A stretch of DNA of 64,000 bases from RGIG3701 sp964438515. Lineage in GTDB: Bacteria > Planctomycetota > Planctomycetia > Pirellulales > Thermoguttaceae. The stretch is taken from NCBI GenBank assembly GCA_964438515.1, contig CAYTLK010000010.1:1-64000 (forward strand), given 5' to 3'. The position numbers were made by a program, and so were the translations under genes. Positions 1-8,622 of the stretch are shown piece by piece. The notes under the pieces are model-generated. The model searched no databases. It worked only from the letters and a program-made list of their open reading frames with translations, and had not been told where the DNA came from. How positions within the stretch are numbered: position 1 is the stretch's first letter; each line of letters begins with the position of its first letter.

Positions 1-90
1 AAAAACACAAAATTAGTCTGTTTTTAAAGAATTTCCAACCCTTTTCTCGCCCAAACAGTCTGTATTTCACTCTCCTCTGCATTAAAACGG

Positions 91-121
91 AAAAATCGGA
101 CGGTCCGTATCGGACGATTTT
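91..121 (-). terminator. nagA: Rho-independent terminator after nagA
   Basis: Read on the minus strand, the bases right after the nagA stop form nested inverted repeats (AAAATCG...CGATTTT, with GTCCG-ATA-CGGAC inside) followed by TTTTTCC. This is a stem plus U-tract placed directly at the gene end. Confidence 0.65.
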
Positions 122-1203
122 CAGGAATCTACGTTCACAAGGGGCGTGAGTTCTTCATCAAAAGTTTTTCCCGTCAGAAAACACAACGGCGCGCCGCTTG
201 CCGCAAACCACAGGGCGGATTCCGAGGCAAAATGAAGCGACGAAACATGCTTCCAACCTTCCCACAGCGACTTCGCAGCGCCCGCCAGCACGTTCGGCTG
301 ACCGTCGAGATGAAGTTTCCGTTCCGGCGTCAGAACCACATCGCCGCCAATGTGCGTATGGTACTTTCCAGGCTCGCGGCCCGCATACTGAGTCGCGTCA
401 CTCACGAGAAACGTCTTTTCAGCACCTTTCACGCGGTAAAACACTTTCAGCATCTCCGGCGGAAGATGGAAACCGTCGCCAATCATCGAAATCGAAACCG
501 CATCCTCCGCAAGCAACGACCAAATCGGGTTTGCGTGACGCGGAAGAAGCTGCGCGCAGGCGTTTCCAAGATGCGTCGCCAGCAGCGCTCCCGCCTCAAC
601 CGCCTGATGAATCTGCGCCGAGGACGCGTGCGTGTGCCCCAACGCAGGAAGAATGTCGTAAGATTTCAAGACTTGAATGAATTCCGTAACATTTTCTCCG
701 TGCGGGCTGAAGGTCAAAATGCGGATTCTTCCATTTGCGGCTTTCTGCCAATCGGAAATGCAGCGTTCCGCCGCCCGCCAGTCGTCCGTAGAGAGGACAA
801 ATTCAAGCGGATGCGCCCCTCGATAACCTTCGAGCGGCGAAATGAAAGGTCCTTCGAGATGATAAAAGGGGGCTGTCGCTAATTCTGAACGAAAATCGGA
901 AGTGCCGTTTTTTACAGACTCGCGGTACGATTCGAGACGTTCGAGCTGCACGGAAAGCACCTCGGACGCGTTCGTCACGAGCGTCGGAAGGGCGCACGTC
1001 ACACGATGTTCACGCAACCGGCGCAGCGCCTGAATGTACGCCTCGTACGAAAGATTCAACTCGTTAAAATCGACGCCTCCGAAACCGTTTACCTGAAGAT
1101 CGACGAGTCCCGGCGCAACCCGGCGTCCATCGAATGTTTGAATACTGTTTTCCGGCGTCGGTACATGGTTTTTGAAAAAAGTACAGTCAAATTTCTGATT
1201 CAT
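121..1203 (-). CDS. nagA: N-acetylglucosamine-6-phosphate deacetylase
   Basis: This cytoplasmic enzyme removes acetate from GlcNAc-6-phosphate to give glucosamine-6-phosphate, in amino-sugar catabolism and cell-wall recycling. The protein is 360 residues from the ATG at 1203; a TTG four codons upstream is possible but less likely. The amidohydrolase fold shows in APGLVDLQVNGFGG (residues ~30-43), HLEGPF with metal-ligand Glu117, GHTHAS with His190, ATHLGNA with His211, and VSDATQYAG carrying the catalytic Asp. The length is close to the usual ~380, with a short N-terminal beta domain. No nagB lies beside it. No strong Shine-Dalgarno sequence is visible, so the exact start is the least certain part. 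Confidence 0.92.
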   Translation of the reverse strand: MNQKFDCTFFKNHVPTPENSIQTFDGRRVAPGLVDLQVNGFGGVDFNELNLSYEAYIQALRRLREHRVTCALPTLVTNASEVLSVQLERLESYRESVKNGTSDFRSELATAPFYHLEGPFISPLEGYRGAHPLEFVLSTDDWRAAERCISDWQKAANGRIRILTFSPHGENVTEFIQVLKSYDILPALGHTHASSAQIHQAVEAGALLATHLGNACAQLLPRHANPIWSLLAEDAVSISMIGDGFHLPPEMLKVFYRVKGAEKTFLVSDATQYAGREPGKYHTHIGGDVVLTPERKLHLDGQPNVLAGAAKSLWEGWKHVSSLHFASESALWFAASGAPLCFLTGKTFDEELTPLVNVDS

Positions 1204-1396
1204 TTTTTGTTTCAACTTTCATAATTAAGCTTTTATACCCGATGCCTTTTGAATTTTCGCTTCTCCGTCGTTACTCTATCGAGAAACAACTGCCGCAGTC
1301 GCCGCCCAATGCGAAATTTTCAATTAGAACGAGTCTATCGGCAAAATACCGTAAATGAAATCCTTACATAGAAAAACACACATCATTCATATATTA

Positions 1397-3106
1397 TCAC
1401 TCCACGGTGCCGTAAATCGGTAAATAACGGTAGTAAACCTCCAGAATCATGACCGCCATGGCCGTCGTGTAGAGGCGTCCGCCAATCTGATTGTTGGTTT
1501 TGTGAGGCTCCGTGAAAAACCAGCTGCCGCGCTCGGCGCCGTACTGTTCCTGCGTAAGAATGAGGTAGTCGCGCATTTCCTCGTTCCACGAACGCCAAAG
1601 CGGCCCGCCGTAATGACGTAAAAGAAGCGTCGCGTAGTAATTGTAGTACAAATCCGTATCGTCGCATCCCCAGTCGGCGACCTGCTTCGTCCCTTTCGTC
1701 AGAAGCTCCGCAGAACGCGGCGTGCCGGAATAAACGCGAGCACAAAGCCCCATCGCCGTCGTTGAGGGAATCGGCGCCTGGTGCGGCTGATAGGAATATT
1801 GTGCTTTTTTCTCCGACGCAATGGAATCGAGAAACAATCCAAGCCGCGCGAGCGTTGAGACGGGAACCTCAAAACCGGCGTTTTGTGCGCTTTTCAAAAC
1901 CATCACGACCCACGTCGTCACAGAAACGTCGCCCGCTTCGAGAGGCTGATAGCGCCAGCCGCCGCCGTCGGGATTTTGAGCGTAGAGGAGCCACTGCAGC
2001 CCGCCCTGCGCAAGCGTTCGGAGATTCGGATCCTTGCTCTCTTCCATCGTGTACGCCTCACAAAGCGCCAGCGTCGCAAGCACGTGTCCGTACATTCCCC
2101 GACTGTCCGGCGAGTCGCGAAAATCGTATCCCGGCTGCGTCGCGCGCGATTTCGCCTGGGTGGAAAGATAGTAAATTCCATCCTGTACAGATTTCTTATA
2201 CGTTCCCTGCTCCCGGGTGTTTCCGTGTCCCAGCATCGCAAGAAGCGCCAGAGACGTCGCGGCCGTGCGTGACGTCGCCTCTCCGGAATTCGGCGTTCCG
2301 TAACGCGAAAGATCGAAATTCCAGCTTCCAAAGTGCCTTTTTTTCGAATCGAACTGCTGGTGACGCGCAATCCACGCGAGTCCCATTTCCACCGCTTCCT
2401 CACTCTTTGCATTTCCGCCCGCCTCTTCAAGCGCCTGACCGCGCGCGGCGCTGTCGGTTCGCGGCCCCATTCCGCCCCCCGAAGGAAGCGAGGGTCCAAC
2501 CGGCTGCGTCCAGCTGTCCGACGGTCGGGAACTCCCCGTTTGAAGCGGGTTGGGCGAGTACGTCTCCGGCAGCGGCTGCGTCCCCGGAGCGTTCGGATCG
2601 GTCGGCGAGGCGTTTTCTAAATCGGGAAATTCCGGCACAAAGTCTGACGGAAACGTCTCCGTTTCCGTTTTGGTCTCCGTTGGAACTTCAATCTTTTCTT
2701 CCTCCGGAAATTCCGTCTCTGACTCGCTCGGCATCTCGGTTTCGGACGCGTCTTTTTCCGAATCCGCCTCGATTTTGGCTCCGGAAGACTCCATCAAATC
2801 GTCGAACCAATCCTCATTTTCCTCCTGCGTAAACTCCATACTGAGCGACGGCCCGCGACCCGGCCCCAGAGGAATCGGAAACGAAAGAAACAAAAGAAAA
2901 ATCAGAACAATCAAATGAAAAATCAAACTAGAGAGAAATCCCACGGACGATTCAAACAAATCCTCCGTTCTTTCCGCATTCTCAGTCTCTTCGTCGAAAT
3001 CGGCACGAAAATCAGATTCGAACAGTGCGTCGAGGTCGAGGTCCAGCGCGTCCTCCGGTTTTTCTTCGGACGGCGGAATAAAATCAAACGGTTCCTGCGC
3101 CACCAA
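1397..3106 (-). CDS. Membrane-anchored prenyltransferase/squalene-cyclase-like repeat protein
   Basis: The protein has 569 residues. The start is a GTG at 3106 with GGAG six bases upstream. The N-terminus (1-55) is very acidic, one hydrophobic segment follows (~57-77), then a long Glu/Ser/Thr/Pro linker to about residue 220. The rest holds repeats of the alpha/alpha-toroid kind, for example AVEMGLAWIARHQ, GIYYLSTQAK, GGLQWLLYAQNPDGGGWRY and TTAMAVMILEVYYRY. Such repeats occur in squalene cyclases and in many planctomycete proteins of unknown function. The DXDD motif of a true cyclase is not evident, so I do not assign cyclase activity. The topology suggests that the toroid is outside the inner membrane and the acidic tail is cytoplasmic, which is inference. 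Confidence 0.72.
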   Translation of the reverse strand: MVAQEPFDFIPPSEEKPEDALDLDLDALFESDFRADFDEETENAERTEDLFESSVGFLSSLIFHLIVLIFLLFLSFPIPLGPGRGPSLSMEFTQEENEDWFDDLMESSGAKIEADSEKDASETEMPSESETEFPEEEKIEVPTETKTETETFPSDFVPEFPDLENASPTDPNAPGTQPLPETYSPNPLQTGSSRPSDSWTQPVGPSLPSGGGMGPRTDSAARGQALEEAGGNAKSEEAVEMGLAWIARHQQFDSKKRHFGSWNFDLSRYGTPNSGEATSRTAATSLALLAMLGHGNTREQGTYKKSVQDGIYYLSTQAKSRATQPGYDFRDSPDSRGMYGHVLATLALCEAYTMEESKDPNLRTLAQGGLQWLLYAQNPDGGGWRYQPLEAGDVSVTTWVVMVLKSAQNAGFEVPVSTLARLGLFLDSIASEKKAQYSYQPHQAPIPSTTAMGLCARVYSGTPRSAELLTKGTKQVADWGCDDTDLYYNYYATLLLRHYGGPLWRSWNEEMRDYLILTQEQYGAERGSWFFTEPHKTNNQIGGRLYTTAMAVMILEVYYRYLPIYGTVE

Positions 3107-3303
3107 TGACTCCAGTTTGTAAAAAAAGGGGGGGAATGGGAAATTTAAGGACGTTCAAAAAACGAACGCTGCTGTACAGAAAAATCCCTGACGTACAAAG
3201 TTCGTCATTTGATTTTACATCACCATAAAAGCGTTCAAGGATGTTTTAAAAATCTCAAATTTGAATTTTCTTGTAAAAATATTGTTGCATAAAAAACGCA
3301 CAG

Positions 3304-3431
3304 GGAGTGTTGCGTCTTGAGGGTCTTTTTTGTACGTGGCGGTGTTTCCACCCTCACGGGAGGAAACAAAACGCTCCCGTAATGTAGTTTCGGTCGTGGG
3401 GAAAAAACATTTTGAATGTTGTTTTTTCCCC
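3304..3431. repeat. Dispersed intergenic repeat, copy A
   Basis: The 399-base gap between uvrA and the upstream end of the toroid gene holds no ORF. It contains a block that begins GGAGTGTTGCGTCTTGAGG (3304-3322) and ends in a near-perfect palindrome at 3398-3431 (GGGGAAAAAAC...TTTTTTCCCC). Both ends recur in inverted orientation at 47794-47869. The middle (about 3366-3401) is similar to 52272-52309. It lies 3' of uvrA, where the palindrome could end transcription. Confidence 0.7.
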
Positions 3432-3505
3432 AGACCCCTTTTTCAAAAACTCTTGATATTTAGTTTTTTAAACTTACTTTTCCTGAACCGACTTTATGAT
3501 TCATT

Positions 3506-6436
3506 TCAGTTCGCCTCCAGCGCCTCTTTCAAAAAACGACCCGTAACGGACTCCGAACATCGTGCGATTTCCTCAGGAGTTCCCGTCGCAACAATCCTTC
3601 CGCCCAAGTCGGCCGCCCCAGGTCCCAAATCGATGACGTAGTCGGCCGACTTCATAAGCTGAATGTTGTGTTCAACCACAATGACGGAATGCCCGATCGA
3701 AATCAGCGCGCTGAAACAGTCCTGAAGCTGCACAATGTCGGAAAAATGCAGACCCGTCGTCGGTTCGTCGAGAAGAAACAAACAGCGTTCCTTTCGAGCC
3801 GAATTCATGTAAGACGCGAGTTTCAGCCGCTGCGCCTCACCGCCCGAAAGCGTGTTGGCCGGCTGACCGAGCCGAATGTAATCCAGCCCCACCTCTTTCA
3901 GGTGCTTGAGTTTGTTTTGGATTCCACGCGACCCACGGAAAAACGTAAACGCTTCCGCCACCGTCATTTCCAGCACTTCAGCGATATTTCGGTTTCTGTA
4001 CGTTATATCAAGAATTTCCTTTTTGTACCGTGAACCGTGACACTGGCTGCATTTCATGTAGACGTCGGCGAGGAACTGCATGTCGATCGCGATGTAACCG
4101 TCGCCGCTGCACAAGGGACAGCGTCCCTCTTTCGCATTGAAACTGAAATAACCGGCGGTATAGTTGCGTTTTTTTGCTTCTTTTGTGTCGGCAAAAAGTG
4201 CACGAATTTCATCGAACGCCTTCATACAGGTGACGGGATTGCTCCGCGGCGAACGTCCGATCGGCGATTGATCCACCAGAATGACGTCGTCGACCTGACC
4301 GCTTCCGAGAACCTCATGGAACGGCAAAGGTTTCATAACCGAGTCGCGATGGAGACGCTGGCAGAGCGCCGGATAAAGCGTTTTTTCAATAAGCGTGCTT
4401 TTTCCGCTGCCGCTCACGCCCGAAACGACGCATAAACAGCCGAGAGGAAAATCCGCGTCGATGTTTTGCAGGTTGTTTCCGCGAGCGCCCGTCAAATGGA
4501 TCCAGCCCCCATCCGTAGGACGGCGTTCCGTCGAAACGTGACCGCGGACGCCCGACAAATATTGACCGGTGAGCGACTTTTCCGAATGAATCATTTCGTC
4601 GGGAGTCCCCTGAAAAACGATCTCTCCGCCGCGTTCCCCCGCATACATTCCCACCTCAATCACCTGATCTGCCGCCCGAATGATGGATTCGTCGTGTTCC
4701 ACAACCACCACGGAATTATCGCGGTCGCGCAGCGCCTCAATCGCGCTCAAAAGCTGGAGGGAGTTTGCCGGATGAAGACCAATGGAGGGTTCGTCGAGAA
4801 CGTAAAGCATATTCACGAGCGTGGCTCCGAGCGCCGCCGCCAGCGACACACGGCGCATCTCGCCGCCCGAGAGGGTGCGAAGCGTTCGATCAAGCGTCAA
4901 ATACCCCAATCCCACCGTTTCAAGAAACTGAAGCCGAGAAAGAACCTGCTGCAGGATGGGAAGCCCCACCTGACGCTCCCAGTCCGAGAACTGCGGAATC
5001 AAATCTTCGAGAAAAACGCGCAGATCGCACACCTTCATCTCGCACAGTTCCGCAATATTCCGCCCCTCAAACATTTCTGTGCAATTTTCAGAATTCATAC
5101 CTCCCGATGCAGGACTGTTGGAATGCGCGTGTTTTCCGATCATGGTTGCGAGCGCGAGCGGCTGCAAACGTTTTCCGCCGCAGGCGGGACAGGGTCTGTA
5201 ACTGCGCCATCGACTCAGAAAAACACGGATCGGCATCTTGTATTTCCGACGGTCGAGCCAGGCGAAAAAGTTCCGAATTCCGCCGAAATCGGTTCCCGGT
5301 ATTCCTTCCTGCAAGAGGCGCTTCGCGTGCGCGTCCAACTCACAGTACGGAACATTCGTCGGCAAACCGTGCGAGGGACCCACATGCAGCAGTTTGTCGA
5401 GTTCGTAATGATACGCGTGCGAGTTCCACGGAACCACCGCGCCCTCCGCAAGCGTCTTATTCTGGTCGGGAATCACCAAATCCATATCGACGTCGATCGT
5501 ATTTCCAAATCCTTCACACACGGGACACGCGCCCAGCGGACTGTTGAAGCTGAAAAGCCGAGGTTCCGGAACCGCATAATCAACATTGCAGTGCTCGCAG
5601 GAAAGTTTGGTGCTGTAGTGACGCACGACGCCCATCGAACCGTTCAGCTCAAATTCATCCCAAATTCCAGCCGAATCCAGCGTTTCAATCTCGCTTTTTG
5701 CAAGCTGTATCAAAAGTGTACACTTTCCATGACCGTGATGGAACGCCGTCTCGAGCGACTCGCGGATTCGCGACTCCGGCATACCGGCCGCCAGACGGTC
5801 TGTGATGCTGAACAAATTTCCGCCGGCTGCGGCTTCTGACGCTTCTTCTTCTGTCGGAAGCTCGACCGAAAGATCCACCGTTCGATGATTCAGAATAATA
5901 CGGATGAACCCTTCTTCCCGCATCGTCAAAAAATGTTCCTTCCACGTTGCGTGATGCGGCTCCGTCATCTTCCAAACGACCAGAAAACGCGTCCGAAGCG
6001 GAAGAATCGTGAGAAATTGCGACACCGTTTCCGAAGTGTCGCGATGCACTTCACGACCGCAGGAAATACAGTACGTTATTCCTATTTTCGAGTACAAAAG
6101 TCGAAGATAATCGTACGTTTCGGTGGCCGTTCCGACTGTCGTGCGGCTTGATTTCGTGGAAATGTTTCCCGCAACCGCAATTGCAGGAGGAATACCGTCG
6201 ATCAACTCCGCTTCAGGCTTTTCCAGCTGGTCGAGGAACTGACGCGCGTAAGGCGAAAAACTCTCGATGTAACGCCGCTGACCTTCCGCATAAAGCGTGT
6301 CGAGTGCGAGTGAACTCTTCCCGCTTCCGCTCACGCCGCAAATAACGACGAGCTTCCGATGCGGAATATCGAGATCGATGTTCTTCAAATTATGCACCGC
6401 AACTTTGCGTAAAACGATTTTACCGCCGGTTCCCAT
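3506..6436 (-). CDS. uvrA: Excinuclease ABC subunit A
   Basis: This is the DNA-damage-recognition ATPase of nucleotide excision repair, working as a dimer with UvrB. The protein has 976 residues, slightly longer than the E. coli protein. It shows two ABC ATPase halves: Walker A GVSGSGKSS at 34-42 with signature LSGGEMRR and LDEPSIGLHP, and a second GVSGSGKST with signature LSGGEAQR and LDEPTTGLH. Cys pairs for zinc modules are present (CEHC, CPVC, and CPLC with CSQC). The text GRSPRSNPVTCMKAFDEIRALFA is typical of UvrA after the second Walker A. No uvrB or uvrC is nearby. It could be a UvrA paralogue, but nothing key is missing. Confidence 0.93.
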   Translation of the reverse strand: MGTGGKIVLRKVAVHNLKNIDLDIPHRKLVVICGVSGSGKSSLALDTLYAEGQRRYIESFSPYARQFLDQLEKPEAELIDGIPPAIAVAGNISTKSSRTTVGTATETYDYLRLLYSKIGITYCISCGREVHRDTSETVSQFLTILPLRTRFLVVWKMTEPHHATWKEHFLTMREEGFIRIILNHRTVDLSVELPTEEEASEAAAGGNLFSITDRLAAGMPESRIRESLETAFHHGHGKCTLLIQLAKSEIETLDSAGIWDEFELNGSMGVVRHYSTKLSCEHCNVDYAVPEPRLFSFNSPLGACPVCEGFGNTIDVDMDLVIPDQNKTLAEGAVVPWNSHAYHYELDKLLHVGPSHGLPTNVPYCELDAHAKRLLQEGIPGTDFGGIRNFFAWLDRRKYKMPIRVFLSRWRSYRPCPACGGKRLQPLALATMIGKHAHSNSPASGGMNSENCTEMFEGRNIAELCEMKVCDLRVFLEDLIPQFSDWERQVGLPILQQVLSRLQFLETVGLGYLTLDRTLRTLSGGEMRRVSLAAALGATLVNMLYVLDEPSIGLHPANSLQLLSAIEALRDRDNSVVVVEHDESIIRAADQVIEVGMYAGERGGEIVFQGTPDEMIHSEKSLTGQYLSGVRGHVSTERRPTDGGWIHLTGARGNNLQNIDADFPLGCLCVVSGVSGSGKSTLIEKTLYPALCQRLHRDSVMKPLPFHEVLGSGQVDDVILVDQSPIGRSPRSNPVTCMKAFDEIRALFADTKEAKKRNYTAGYFSFNAKEGRCPLCSGDGYIAIDMQFLADVYMKCSQCHGSRYKKEILDITYRNRNIAEVLEMTVAEAFTFFRGSRGIQNKLKHLKEVGLDYIRLGQPANTLSGGEAQRLKLASYMNSARKERCLFLLDEPTTGLHFSDIVQLQDCFSALISIGHSVIVVEHNIQLMKSADYVIDLGPGAADLGGRIVATGTPEEIARCSESVTGRFLKEALEAN

Positions 6437-6494
6437 CCGTCACTCCGTTAAAAAAATTTCAAATGATGTTGATTGTTTTTGATTTGTTGATTGG

Positions 6495-6526
6495 TTCGTT
6501 CATTCGTTCATTCGTTTATTCGTTCC
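6495..6526. repeat. 8-bp tandem repeat (4 units) upstream of uvrA
   Basis: Four head-to-tail units run TTCGTTCA, TTCGTTCA, TTCGTTTA, TTCGTTCC. They sit in the ~100-base gap just 5' of uvrA on the minus strand. Confidence 0.85.
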
Positions 6527-6540
6527 ATGCAGTTTCTATT

Positions 6541-8604
6541 CTATTTCGGAAAATCTCCTCCTGCGCCCAAGAATCCTTCCAAGACGCGGAACTCGCCGGG
6601 AGGCACAGATTCCCCGTTTTCCTGAACAAAATCTTTTTCCGAAAAATTCACCGTCACGGACACCGCTTGGTTTCCATCCGTAAACGACGTCCGCTGAACC
6701 AACAAGTCCGGCGTCAAATACCGAAAATCCAGCATCCGCATGAAACACGTTTTTCGTACGATTCCCGTCGTTCGAGCGTACGAACGCAAAATCGACTCCT
6801 TCAGCAGCGGCCAGTCCTTCGTTTTAAAGGAATACATCGGCGGCGTTCCGTACAGAACGTTCCACAGGCCGCGGCGATCCATCGCAGACGGCACATTATT
6901 ACTCGCATCGCCCCAGTACCAGTAATCGACGCTGCAGTCGTGATACACGAGCGCCCAAAACGGAATTCGATACTTCGGACTGAGCATGTACCGTTCCAAA
7001 TATGCGCGTTTTTCGCCGCTCTCGTCGGAATAAAAGTCGGATTTGTACCTCCAGCACATCTGTGGAAGAATTCTGTACAGAAAAACACTCATGCGTCCTT
7101 CTGCGTAATCGAGGCCCGGCAAATAACACTCCACGCCTTCTTCCGTTCCGGAAAGGAGACCGAGGGAGTGAAGCGTCTGAAAGTTTTCGAGCGTGAATTT
7201 CCGAGCTTCGCGCCTCGTCAGCGGATGCGCCGGGTCGAAACACTGCACGATGTGCCCGCCCATACAATCGATGAAACGAGCCGTATAACCGTACTTTTGC
7301 GCATCTTCACCCGCTTCCTTCCGAATGTACGGCGCCGCCTGACGCTCACACATCGCGTTCTGGGAGTACAATTTTCCGTCCGTTCCGCGCAGCTGCCAGG
7401 CGTTTACGATGTTTCCGGCGGCGTCCCGACGCATGTCCTGCGGCCAATTCACGCTCCGACGAGCGGTAAAGTCGCAGCACGCCACACGATGCGGCGGAAT
7501 CACTTTCTGCAGTTCTGCCGGCATCACGTCCTGATAATTGTCGTATTTCGTCGTCAAAAACCCAAGTTTCGCAAGGAACGGAACCGTTTTCGCGTCGTTC
7601 TGGAAGAAAATTCCCCACAACACACGGTCCATTCCGGCAGACTTCATTTCGGACGCAATACGCTGGATGTTTTCCGCGTTTTCAACGTCAATCGGGTCGG
7701 TCGTCGTGCCGTACATGAGTTCCGCATAATCATCGTGCCAGAGCCAGACGTTTGCGGCCCCGGCGAGTTTTTCCGCCGCTAAACCGTATTCCGCCTGTTT
7801 CTCGCGCAGCGTTTTTACGAAACCGTCCGACTTCCGGAACTCGCGATACGCCCGACACGCAGCCGAAAGCCCCCCTTTTGACCCAAACAGGAAGCGGATT
7901 TTCCGAGCGTACGCCCATTCCCCGCCTTCACTCTCCCAGTAAAACACCGGGTGCAGCCGATTTTCCACGCACTTCACCGCAAGCGACGCGTCGGCCGCCT
8001 CACGAATCGCATTGAACATCCAGCTTTCTCTAACTTCGCCATCTTCCCCACTTTCACCGCGAAGCACACCCCAAACGCCCATCGAGAGACCGCGCGACCA
8101 AAACATCGTTTTGTTTAACGTAAAATATTCCGGATTTTCCCCCGCCTCCAGCGTCGCCGGCCAGCGCACGCCCGCCCCGACTGGAAGCGCCAGTGCGTCC
8201 TCCGCCTTCAACGTCCAACAAGGCGGATACGGAATCGAAGCCGTCATTTTTCCGCCCTCAAGCGTCAGTTCCGCCTCGCCCGAAGTGAGAATTTCGAGCG
8301 ACGCACGAACCCGATCCGTCTGTCCCGGAACAGTTAAAACGTACGTGAGCGTTTGCCCCTCCGTTTTGAACTCCGAAGCGGTAATTTTCGACTCCGAAGC
8401 ATCCTGCGTCCACGTCAGACCCGCCGATTCGTCCGCAATCGCAATCGCTCCGCCCTGTTCGGACACGGTGATTTTCACACATTCACGTTCCAGCAAACCG
8501 TCCGCAAAAACGGATACAACGCTGAAAAACAAGGCGCTGAACGTCAAAACGAATCCTGTTGCAAAATTCATTGTTTTTTCATACATCTTGCGTACATATT
8601 TCAT
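6541..8604 (-). CDS. Secreted glycoside-hydrolase-like protein (GH101/GH129-type barrel suspected)
   Basis: The protein has 687 residues. A signal peptide is clear: hydrophobic MNFATGFVLTFSALFFSVVSVFADG after a short basic stretch. The middle reads like a TIM-barrel glycosidase: DRVLWGIFFQNDAKTVPFL, LGFLTTKYDNYQDVM, RFIDCMGG (a candidate catalytic Asp), then GTEEGVECYLPG and PFWALVYHDC. These segments recall families related to endo-alpha-N-acetylgalactosaminidases (GH101/GH129), which would suit a mucin-rich habitat. The family assignment is from memory of motifs and is uncertain. The gene starts 18 bases after the argS stop on the same strand, so the two may be co-transcribed. No clear Shine-Dalgarno sequence precedes the ATG at 8604. 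Confidence 0.6.
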   Translation of the reverse strand: MKYVRKMYEKTMNFATGFVLTFSALFFSVVSVFADGLLERECVKITVSEQGGAIAIADESAGLTWTQDASESKITASEFKTEGQTLTYVLTVPGQTDRVRASLEILTSGEAELTLEGGKMTASIPYPPCWTLKAEDALALPVGAGVRWPATLEAGENPEYFTLNKTMFWSRGLSMGVWGVLRGESGEDGEVRESWMFNAIREAADASLAVKCVENRLHPVFYWESEGGEWAYARKIRFLFGSKGGLSAACRAYREFRKSDGFVKTLREKQAEYGLAAEKLAGAANVWLWHDDYAELMYGTTTDPIDVENAENIQRIASEMKSAGMDRVLWGIFFQNDAKTVPFLAKLGFLTTKYDNYQDVMPAELQKVIPPHRVACCDFTARRSVNWPQDMRRDAAGNIVNAWQLRGTDGKLYSQNAMCERQAAPYIRKEAGEDAQKYGYTARFIDCMGGHIVQCFDPAHPLTRREARKFTLENFQTLHSLGLLSGTEEGVECYLPGLDYAEGRMSVFLYRILPQMCWRYKSDFYSDESGEKRAYLERYMLSPKYRIPFWALVYHDCSVDYWYWGDASNNVPSAMDRRGLWNVLYGTPPMYSFKTKDWPLLKESILRSYARTTGIVRKTCFMRMLDFRYLTPDLLVQRTSFTDGNQAVSVTVNFSEKDFVQENGESVPPGEFRVLEGFLGAGGDFPK

Positions 8605-8622
8605 ATCATACTTTGTTTCACA

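Noticed and set aside
4466..5839. 457-codon open frame antisense to uvrA
   Set aside because: Low-complexity basic translation with no ribosome site or recognisable domain; uvrA on the other strand is certain.
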